Origin: Flavobacteriales bacterium
GTDB lineage: Bacteria > Bacteroidota > Bacteroidia > Flavobacteriales_D > Crocinitomicaceae
Direction of reading: 5' to 3'
Assembly (NCBI GenBank): GCA_947458985.1
Contig: CANHBA010000049.1
Location: 1-13,406 of the forward strand
DNA: 13,406 nucleotides
Shown: positions 1 to 5,806 of the stretch, one piece after another
Layout: each line of letters begins with the position of its first letter
Position numbering within the stretch: the stretch's first letter is position 1
The notes under the pieces: model-generated
What the model was told of the DNA's origin: nothing
What the model saw: only the letters and a program-made list of their open reading frames with translations
Databases searched by the model: none
Translations under genes and position numbers: made by a program

Positions 1-289
1 AGGAGGGCATTCCGAAACCATGTTAGGCGCTATTTACCGCATGAAACTCCGAGGAAGCTCACAGGTAACCAACGAAGTAAGCACACGTTTTTTGAGTACA
101 GGACTGTATTTTCGATCTACGGCGGCAATTGCACCATATGTAGCCATTGACCTCGGCGCCTTTGATTTTGGATTTTCCTACGATGCTGATTTAGGCGCGG
201 CGTCGTCTGTTTTCAGACACTCGGTAGAATTGAATCTTTCCTATACATTTTTGAAGAAGTCGGCCTTTAAAGGTAGCCGTTTGCGCTAA
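1..289 (+). CDS. PorP/SprF-like type IX secretion membrane protein, 3' end only
   Basis: The reading frame is open from the left edge (first full codon at base 2) to a TAA at 287-289, so this is the C-terminal ~95 residues of a longer protein; the ATG at 20 is internal. The residues GLYFRS, then DLGAFDFGFSYDADLG, then SVELNLSYTF match the last beta-strands of PorP/SprF proteins: an 'iGlyyr' strand, a strand ending in 'SYD', and a final 'lElsl.Y.f' strand. Family members are ~300-residue outer-membrane beta-barrels that partner type IX secretion and gliding surface proteins in Bacteroidota. Such genes often lie next to a giant adhesin gene, which here would be left of the window. The 3' end overlaps the convergent GH3 gene by 23 bp. 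The assignment rests only on the tail, so the subfamily is uncertain. Confidence 0.72.
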   Translation, partial: GGHSETMLGAIYRMKLRGSSQVTNEVSTRFLSTGLYFRSTAAIAPYVAIDLGAFDFGFSYDADLGAASSVFRHSVELNLSYTFLKKSAFKGSRLR

Positions 290-1793
290 GAAAATTTTGC
301 CATTGTGCGGCTTGTTCTTTGTTCATGACTCTTGGCATCTTGTTTTGAGCACCTAGTTTACCAATACTTTCTAAGTAAGTGTAAAAAACTTTTGTAGGCA
401 AAAGCTGAAGACTTGGCATTGGCATGCTGTGCTTGCGCACGTAAGCGTAATCATCGTTGATGGCCTGCAGTGCAGCATCTATTTCTGAAATGATCTGTTC
501 ATCTGCTTTCAGCTCATCACAACCAATATACCAACAGTGTTGGAGACCTTCTTCATTGGCATGGATGGTATATTCCGAAAAAGAAAGCTGGTGTTGTGTA
601 GAAACCTCCTTGAGGGCCTGATTGATATTATCTAAGGAAAGATGCTCTCCGCAAAGGCTTAAAAATTGCTTGATTCTGCCTGCAATAATAATTTCGTGTG
701 TGGCGGTGTCTACAAATCTGACTAGATCGCCGATCATGTAACGCCAAAGACCAGCATTTGTACTGATCACCATTGCGTAGTCGATACCTGGCTTTACTTC
801 GCTGATCGTATATGCTTTGTGCTTGTTTTTGAGTTCGCCCGACTCCGTAAAATACTCTGAATTGAAGGGGACAAATTCAAAGAAGATGCTATTATTCATT
901 AATAGCGTCATTCCTTTTCTTTTGGGGCTGGTTTGGTAGCCAAAATAGCCCTCGCTTGCCAAATAGGTGTCTAGCAGTACAACAGGTTTGCCAGACACTT
1001 TCTGAAGTCTTTCCACGAATGGGTCCATATAAACACCCCCGTGAACATAAACCTGAAAGTTAGGCCAAATTTCATGGATGTTTTGGAGCTTGTAATGTTG
1101 GACAATTTCTTCTAATAGTAACACACACCAACTCGGAATACCGGCCATGATGCCGATGTCCCATTTGGGTGCTTCTTGAACCATTAAAGGGAGTTTTGCT
1201 TTCCAGTCTTTTAGATTGGTGATCTTTTTATTCGGTTTGGTAAACGGAGCAGCAATGAGGGAGGTGTGTTTCTTAAGAATACCACTTAAGTCACCTTCAT
1301 AATGCTGGTCAATTTTTTTCAATTTGGTTGACCCTCCAACGGCAAGCACCTTTGCACTATAGAAAGAATCGGGCAAATTTAATTCGTGGAGAATAGAAAA
1401 TTGGCGCAAAGAAACCCGTTGAAATGAGCGGATCATTTCGGTAGAAACTGGAATCCTTTTACTTGGCGCGCCTGTTGTACCTGAAGATAGGGCAAAGTAT
1501 TTGATGCGGCCTGGCCAAATTTGGTCTTTCTTGCCATTGATCGTTCCTTCTAACCAATTTGTATAAAATGCTTCGTATTCTGTTATGGGTACGTTTTGTT
1601 GATACCTTGATACGAGGTCACTTTTTTGAAGAATTGCTGCAAATTGGTATTGTTGCCCGAACGCGGTTTTTTTGGCGTGTTCGATGTTTTGACGCAAGGC
1701 TTCTAGCTGTTGTTTGTAGTCTGCGCTTGCGCGTGAAATACGCTTGAAACTTATTGCTGTACTGCGCTGTATGAGCTTACCAATTATCGGCAT
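267..1793 (-). CDS. GH3 family acyl-adenylating enzyme (GH3 auxin-responsive promoter family protein)
   Basis: This 508-residue protein has the full length of bacterial GH3 proteins, which belong to the adenylate-forming superfamily. In plants GH3 enzymes activate a carboxylate with ATP and join it to an amino acid; the substrate of the Bacteroidota homologues is not established. Visible motifs are ATP motif I, SSGTTGAPSK (residues 103-112); motif II, YLASEG (277-282), equivalent to the Y-x-S-S-E region; and motif III, WRYMIGD (350-356), the adenine/ribose-contacting Y-x-x-GD. A C-terminal lid domain with AGRIKQFLSLCGEHL (371-385) follows. All catalytic motifs look intact, so the enzyme should be active and cytoplasmic. 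The start codon at 1791-1793 is preceded by a candidate -7 element (1827-1834). The gene is divergent from usp and convergent with the PorP-like gene. The family call is secure; the reaction is inferred. Confidence 0.9.
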   Translation of the reverse strand: MPIIGKLIQRSTAISFKRISRASADYKQQLEALRQNIEHAKKTAFGQQYQFAAILQKSDLVSRYQQNVPITEYEAFYTNWLEGTINGKKDQIWPGRIKYFALSSGTTGAPSKRIPVSTEMIRSFQRVSLRQFSILHELNLPDSFYSAKVLAVGGSTKLKKIDQHYEGDLSGILKKHTSLIAAPFTKPNKKITNLKDWKAKLPLMVQEAPKWDIGIMAGIPSWCVLLLEEIVQHYKLQNIHEIWPNFQVYVHGGVYMDPFVERLQKVSGKPVVLLDTYLASEGYFGYQTSPKRKGMTLLMNNSIFFEFVPFNSEYFTESGELKNKHKAYTISEVKPGIDYAMVISTNAGLWRYMIGDLVRFVDTATHEIIIAGRIKQFLSLCGEHLSLDNINQALKEVSTQHQLSFSEYTIHANEEGLQHCWYIGCDELKADEQIISEIDAALQAINDDYAYVRKHSMPMPSLQLLPTKVFYTYLESIGKLGAQNKMPRVMNKEQAAQWQNFLSANGYL

Positions 1794-1826
1794 TTGTTAG
1801 GAAGCATTTTTAGTATTGGCTTCACA

Positions 1827-1834
1827 CAAAAATA
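1827..1834 (-). promoter_or_regulatory. Candidate Bacteroidota -7 promoter element for the GH3 gene
   Basis: On the minus strand this reads TATTTTTG, a full match to TAnnTTTG, the -7 element used by the primary sigma factor of Bacteroidota. It would give a leader of roughly 30 nt before the GH3 ATG at 1793. I see no clear TTG/TTTG -33 element at the usual spacing, so this is a moderate-confidence call. Confidence 0.4.
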
Positions 1835-1870
1835 AAGAGAAAACTAGTGCGTTCTTACTGCACTTTGTTT

Positions 1871-1878
1871 TAAATTTG
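1871..1878 (+). promoter_or_regulatory. Candidate Bacteroidota -7 promoter element for usp-fbp
   Basis: TAAATTTG matches TAnnTTTG exactly and lies in the 99-bp divergent gap, 14 bp before the usp ATG at 1893. Transcription would start within about 10 nt of the start codon, giving a very short leader. No clear -33 TTTG is seen at the usual spacing. The same arrangement recurs upstream of mfd. Confidence 0.5.
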
Positions 1879-1892
1879 TAAAAAACTCGACT

Positions 1893-2717
1893 ATGCAAAC
1901 CAAAAACTTCATTGTTCCTCACGACTTTACACCTGTAGCAGACATCGCCTTACAACACGCTATAGCAACTGCTAAACCACTAGGCGCTGAAATTCAAGTA
2001 CTTCATGTAGTTTCAAAAGAAGCTCAAATTCCAGAAGCACTCGCGCAATTAGAGAATATCATCGGAGGTTTTGAGCATGAAGGAGTGCAACTCAAGCCAA
2101 ATGTGCGCATCGGAAGCATTTTTGAAGACATCGGCGCATTTGCAGCTGAGCATCAGGCTGAACTCATCATTATGGGCACTCATGGCGCCCACGGTTGGCA
2201 ACACATCACTGGTAGCCGTGCACTCAAAGTTGTCACGAGTTCCCAAGTTCCATTTATCATCGTTCAAGAAAAAGCAGTGAAAGCCAGTGGCTACGACTCC
2301 ATCGTTGTGCCAATGGACCTCCACAAAGAAACCAAGCAAAAACTTTCTATTGTAGCTAATTTGGCTCAATACTTCAAGTCGAAAGTACACGTCGTTACCC
2401 CAGACGAAACCGACGAATTTCTTCATCATCAGGTACGCTCAAACATTACCTTCTCCGAGGCCTTTTTCAAAGACCGCGGTATCGAAATGACCAGCGCGGT
2501 TGTGCCAAGTTCTGGCTTTGACAAAGAAGTCGTGAAATACGCAGTAAGCGTAGACGCAGACCTCATTGCGATCATGAATCTTCAACGCAACAACCTCTTT
2601 ACAGCGCTTACAAGCAACCATGAGCAATACATCATTACCAATGATGCACTCATCCCAACATTGATTGTCAATCCGATTCACCTTGGTTCGGACTACAGCA
2701 ATATGTTCTCGATGTAA
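1893..2717 (+). CDS. Universal stress protein, tandem UspA domains
   Basis: The 274-residue protein has two consecutive Usp folds (about 1-130 and 131-264), the usual arrangement in Bacteroidota. Domain 1 begins FIVPHDFTPVADIAL and holds the nucleotide-binding glycine loop MGTHGAHG followed by GS (residues 94-108), so it probably binds ATP. Domain 2 begins with YDSIVVPMDLHKET (about residue 134), but at the equivalent loop it reads IAIMNLQRNNLF with no glycines, so it is probably a non-binding partner domain. Usp proteins are cytoplasmic and respond to starvation and energy stress; the exact role of this one is unknown. The gene ends 2 bp before fbp, so the two are almost certainly co-transcribed and the second may depend on translational coupling. 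The TAAATTTG element at 1871-1878 is the likely promoter. Confidence 0.93.
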   Translation: MQTKNFIVPHDFTPVADIALQHAIATAKPLGAEIQVLHVVSKEAQIPEALAQLENIIGGFEHEGVQLKPNVRIGSIFEDIGAFAAEHQAELIIMGTHGAHGWQHITGSRALKVVTSSQVPFIIVQEKAVKASGYDSIVVPMDLHKETKQKLSIVANLAQYFKSKVHVVTPDETDEFLHHQVRSNITFSEAFFKDRGIEMTSAVVPSSGFDKEVVKYAVSVDADLIAIMNLQRNNLFTALTSNHEQYIITNDALIPTLIVNPIHLGSDYSNMFSM

Positions 2718-2719
2718 GC

Positions 2720-3718
2720 ATGTCTAAACTCATCACGCTACACGAGTTTATTGTCGCTAAGCAAAAAGATTTTCCTTTTGCAAGTGGCGAACTTTCCCGC
2801 TTATTACACGACATCTCCTTAGCTGCCAAAATTGTCAGCAACGATGTCCGTAAGGCTGGCTTAGTAGATCACATCCTTGGCGCCCAGGGCGGTCAAAATG
2901 TGCAAGGTGAAGACCAACAAAAATTAGATGTCGTTGCCGACGAAGCCTTCATCCGTGCTTTTCAGAATGGTGGCGAGGTCTGCGGCATCGCCTCTGAAGA
3001 AAACGACGACTTCCTCGCCTTTGCATCTGAAAGCGCTCAAAATGCCAACTATGTTGTCTTGTTTGATCCGCTCGATGGCTCTTCAAACATAGACGTCAAT
3101 GTATCCATCGGTACCATTTTCTCTATTTACCGTCGCGTTTCACCAGTTGGCACACCCGCAACACTCCAAGACATGCTCCAAGCCGGCACCCAACAGGTTG
3201 CAGCGGGCTATGTGCTCTACGGTTCTTCTACCATTTTGGTTTATACCACAGGTAAAGGCGTCAATGGCTTTACGCTAGACCCTGCAGTGGGCGAATTCTT
3301 TTTATCGCATCCCAATATGCAAATGCCAGAAAATGGAAGGCTTTACTCCGTAAATGAAGGCAACTTAAACGATTTTGATCCGCAATTACGCGAGTATCTG
3401 GCGTATTGTCAATCCAATGACAACCAAACCGGCAAACCTTATTCTGGTCGTTATATCGGTTCTTTGGTTGCTGATTTTCACCGCAACCTGATCAAAGGGG
3501 GTATCTATATCTATCCTACTGTTCCTTCAGCCCCACAAGGGCGCTTGCGCTTGCTTTATGAGTGCAATCCGTTGGCTTTTATTGCAGAGCAAGCAGGCGG
3601 CCTCGCAACCGACGGCAAACAACGTATTTTGGATATCGAACCAACAGCACTTCACCAACGTGTTGGCTTCTATATTGGCTCTAAGCTAATGGTAGAAAAA
3701 GCAATGTCTTTGCTTTAA
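2720..3718 (+). CDS. fbp: Fructose-1,6-bisphosphatase, class 1
   Basis: This enzyme hydrolyses fructose 1,6-bisphosphate to fructose 6-phosphate, the committed step of gluconeogenesis, in the cytoplasm. The 332 residues fit class 1 FBPases (~330-340). The metal-binding signature DPLDGSSN is at residues 116-123, preceded by an acidic run at EENDD, another conserved metal/phosphate region. The sugar-phosphate binding segment SGRYIGSLVADFHRNL runs into GGIYIYP (~260-266), and YECNPLAFIAEQAGG is the conserved late motif that includes a metal ligand Glu. All key residues appear present. The ATG follows the usp stop by only 2 bp. Its TAA at 3716-3718 shares two bases with the stop codon of the convergent TonB-like gene. 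The pairing with usp suggests expression linked to energy or carbon stress (inference). Confidence 0.97.
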   Translation: MSKLITLHEFIVAKQKDFPFASGELSRLLHDISLAAKIVSNDVRKAGLVDHILGAQGGQNVQGEDQQKLDVVADEAFIRAFQNGGEVCGIASEENDDFLAFASESAQNANYVVLFDPLDGSSNIDVNVSIGTIFSIYRRVSPVGTPATLQDMLQAGTQQVAAGYVLYGSSTILVYTTGKGVNGFTLDPAVGEFFLSHPNMQMPENGRLYSVNEGNLNDFDPQLREYLAYCQSNDNQTGKPYSGRYIGSLVADFHRNLIKGGIYIYPTVPSAPQGRLRLLYECNPLAFIAEQAGGLATDGKQRILDIEPTALHQRVGFYIGSKLMVEKAMSLL

Positions 3719-4533
3719 GAATTTGAAGCTTTCAGATTAATGGTGTAGTCCATCTCTACAATTCCAGCGCCTGGCTCTTTATTGTATCTTACTTCGCGCT
3801 TGATGCGCTCTTTAATGTCGTTGATGGTGCGGTCATCAACGCAGGTAGTAACTGATTTAATAGAACGAACACCAACAACTTGACCTTCTGCATTGACCTG
3901 TACCTTAAAGCCGATTCGGCAGTCGAAGTCGTTTTCATATCTTGGTAAGTTCACATTGTTTTGGCGAATTCTGCCTTTGCCAGAGCCTCTGCCTGAACCA
4001 GTGCCGTCTCCATCGCCGTTTCCATTACCGGGGCCTCCAAAAGGACCGTTTCCGGAGCCATTACCGTTCCCGCTGCCACCATTGCCAAAGAAGTTGGTGC
4101 TTTGTGTTGTGGTAGACGTACCGTTGGTGCCGTTTTGAGAATTGTGGTTGTTGGAATTACCACTATTGTGTGTAAAGTCACTTTGGCTAGACGTAGCAAC
4201 TCTTTCAGTTTGGTCGGCAGGTGGCGCAATTTGGCCAGATCCTGGGGTGCCGCCTCCGCGAGAGCCACCAGCTACATCTTCTAGTTCCACATTGTCTATT
4301 TGAAATTCTTCAATGACTTCATCAGAGCGCAGTGGAGGTGTATCTACAAGCTGATCAGGGCGCGCATCGAACTTAATGATGATCGCTAAAAGCAATAAAC
4401 TCACCAACCAAACGGAAGTATAGACCAATGATTTTTTGGCATCTTCACGTGCACTGATTAACTCTAATTGTAACTTTTCCATAGCCTGTAATTTGTGCGA
4501 GAAAGAATATTGATTATCCTTCTTTGGTAGCAA
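3715..4533 (-). CDS. TonB/TolA-like energy transducer with Gly/Asn-rich linker
   Basis: Third gene of the exbB-exbD operon. The longest frame gives 272 residues and overlaps exbD by 20 bp. An alternative start, Met18 at 4480-4482, opens with MEKLQLELISAREDAKKS and begins 31 bp after the exbD stop, so it may be the true start. A single N-terminal membrane helix (about 36-54) is followed by an acidic stretch, then a ~100-residue periplasmic linker (about 88-190) made largely of Gly, Asn, Ser and Thr. TonB linkers are usually Pro-rich. The C-terminal ~68 residues (FKVQVNAEGQVVGV, then INDIKERIKREV, then MDYTINLK) resemble the TonB/TolA C-terminal fold, but the usual upstream 'YP-x-x-A' motif is missing. 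Two cysteines, C205 and C231, could form a periplasmic disulfide. It probably carries proton-motive-force energy from ExbBD to an outer-membrane or periplasmic partner; the partner is unknown. Confidence 0.8.
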   Translation of the reverse strand: MLPKKDNQYSFSHKLQAMEKLQLELISAREDAKKSLVYTSVWLVSLLLLAIIIKFDARPDQLVDTPPLRSDEVIEEFQIDNVELEDVAGGSRGGGTPGSGQIAPPADQTERVATSSQSDFTHNSGNSNNHNSQNGTNGTSTTTQSTNFFGNGGSGNGNGSGNGPFGGPGNGNGDGDGTGSGRGSGKGRIRQNNVNLPRYENDFDCRIGFKVQVNAEGQVVGVRSIKSVTTCVDDRTINDIKERIKREVRYNKEPGAGIVEMDYTINLKASNS

Positions 4534-4921
4534 TGATCATTTTGAGGTCGTTGAGCATTCCGATTTTGAGAAGGTCAACGAGCTCTTGAACTTGTGCATC
4601 AAAAGGCAAACGCAAAATAACGGTGTTGTCGCCAAGTTTTTTAGTCTCACCGATCAGGACACCTTCGAGTTTGTCTAAAGCGATTTCGTCGTTATTGACA
4701 TAAAAATGACGCTGTTGATTTTCATCAAACTTCACAGTTAAGGTAACGTGTTGTTGTTGGGTCTTTTCGTTGGCATCTGACTTAGGCAATGGAACTTTGA
4801 TGACGTTCGGATTGGCTAAAGTAGAGATGATCAAAAAGAACAATAACAAGAAGAACATGATGTCGCTCAATGCAGAGGTAGCTACCTCGGCATGGAACCT
4901 TCTATTACGCTTTATGGCCAT
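4514..4921 (-). CDS. exbD: ExbD/TolR family biopolymer transport protein
   Basis: This 135-residue protein has one N-terminal membrane helix (about 18-36) and a periplasmic domain, the usual ExbD/TolR plan. The helix begins SALSDIMFFLLLFFLI; D20 corresponds to the conserved proton-pathway aspartate in the transmembrane helix of ExbD/TolR. The following NPNVIKVPLPKS is the typical 'hydrophobic-P-L-P-x' segment after the helix. It works with the ExbB channel in the inner membrane. The start overlaps the exbB 3' end by 17 bp and the stop overlaps the longer version of the downstream TonB-like frame, which indicates translational coupling. Only one ExbD is encoded, whereas many Bacteroidota operons carry two in tandem. 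ExbD and TolR cannot be told apart from sequence alone here. Confidence 0.93.
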   Translation of the reverse strand: MAIKRNRRFHAEVATSALSDIMFFLLLFFLIISTLANPNVIKVPLPKSDANEKTQQQHVTLTVKFDENQQRHFYVNNDEIALDKLEGVLIGETKKLGDNTVILRLPFDAQVQELVDLLKIGMLNDLKMIIATKEG

Positions 4922-5642
4922 CTTTGGAGCTGATTAGTTTGACAAATTCTAAATTGATTTTTTGAATAGCTAGTGCGTAATTATCGATGAGTCCATTGAG
5001 GAGGTGGTAGGCAGTAAAGGCTAAAATACCTACAACCAAACCAGAGCCAGAAGAGATCATTTTTTCGTACAAACCACCAGAGATATTACCAATTGATACG
5101 TTTTCGGAAATAGAGATGCTGTAGAAAATCTTGATAACCCCTGAGATGGTACCAATAAAACCAAGAGTTGGCGCGATACCAGCAATTAGCCCTAAATGGT
5201 TGATGTTTTTTTCCATTTTACCAATTTCAATATTGGCTACTTTTTCCATGTTGGCTTCAATTTGTGGGATAGGGCGGCCAATAGACTGAACACCTTCTTT
5301 CACAACTGAGCCAAATGAGGTTTGGTCGCGGTTTACTACATCTAGTGCACCTTGCATACTGCCTGCATTAAGTTGGGTTTGGAGTTCACCGAGCAATAAC
5401 ATGTTTTGTTTGGTCATGCGGCGGATGTATAAAAAGCGCTCAACCGCTACATAGGTAGTGTAGAACAATAAGAGTACAATCGGGATTAAGAAAACCCCAC
5501 CTTTCATGAGGAAGTCGATTGCTGAAATTTCTTCAACGGTTTTAAAAGATTCTTCGGTGGCTGTTTCGGCTACTTGTGCGCTCAAAACTCCTGCGCTCGT
5601 TAAAAACGCAGCTACTAATGTGTATTTTACAGAAAACTTCAT
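4905..5642 (-). CDS. exbB: MotA/TolQ/ExbB family proton channel protein
   Basis: This 245-residue inner-membrane protein forms the proton-driven stator that energises the TonB/TolA-type protein of the same operon. The N-terminus (about 1-22, KYTLVAAFLTSAGVLSA) looks like a cleavable signal peptide, which is common in Bacteroidota ExbB-like proteins but absent from E. coli ExbB. Three membrane helices follow at about 47-70, 150-172 and 198-218. The second contains LGLIAGIAPTLGFIGTISG, the family signature where the pore-lining residues lie; the third begins after GGLYEKMISSGSGL. The large cytoplasmic loop lies between the first two helices, as expected. It is the first gene of the operon and is divergent from mfd, with 164 bp between the two start codons. 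Confidence 0.93.
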   Translation of the reverse strand: MKFSVKYTLVAAFLTSAGVLSAQVAETATEESFKTVEEISAIDFLMKGGVFLIPIVLLLFYTTYVAVERFLYIRRMTKQNMLLLGELQTQLNAGSMQGALDVVNRDQTSFGSVVKEGVQSIGRPIPQIEANMEKVANIEIGKMEKNINHLGLIAGIAPTLGFIGTISGVIKIFYSISISENVSIGNISGGLYEKMISSGSGLVVGILAFTAYHLLNGLIDNYALAIQKINLEFVKLISSKDGHKA

Positions 5643-5665
5643 ATTTGGGTTCTATTTTGGTACGC

Positions 5666-5673
5666 TAAAATTA
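5666..5673 (-). promoter_or_regulatory. Weak candidate -7 element for the exbB operon
   Basis: The minus strand reads TAATTTTA, one mismatch (final G to A) from TAnnTTTG, 23 bp before the exbB ATG at 5642. No convincing -33 element accompanies it. It is the best match in the divergent gap for this direction, but AT-rich sequence could give it by chance. Confidence 0.25.
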
Positions 5674-5789
5674 GTCATTGACACTAGGCAGCTTGCCGAT
5701 TTTATTTGGAGATATTCACACTGAATTGTTATTTGTAACGTTATTGCCCGAAAACGTCACAAAATCTTTCGCTCCGCGGATACTTTACG

Positions 5790-5797
5790 TAATTTTG
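5790..5797 (+). promoter_or_regulatory. Candidate Bacteroidota -7 promoter element for mfd
   Basis: TAATTTTG is a full match to TAnnTTTG and ends 9 bp before the ATG at 5807. This predicts transcription starting only a few nucleotides before the start codon. It also argues against the upstream in-frame ATG at 5678, since translation from there would need a transcript starting well before this element. No obvious -33 TTTG is seen. Confidence 0.5.
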
Positions 5798-5806
5798 CAG
5801 CCCGCT

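Noticed and set aside
2049..2681. Antisense open frames across usp
   Set aside because: Cys/His/Phe-rich translations typical of shadow frames, with no start context or family similarity, inside a well-supported gene.
3893..4284. Several open frames on both strands inside the TonB-like gene
   Set aside because: They are Pro-, Leu- or Ala-rich translations of the Gly/Asn low-complexity linker in other frames, with no domain signal; the in-operon frame is the real one.
5678..5806. A 43-codon in-frame N-terminal extension of Mfd beginning at ATG 5678
   Set aside because: It contains the TAATTTTG promoter match (5790-5797) and shows no Mfd-like sequence; MELNTFIKTL at 5807 is a better start and gives a normal family length.
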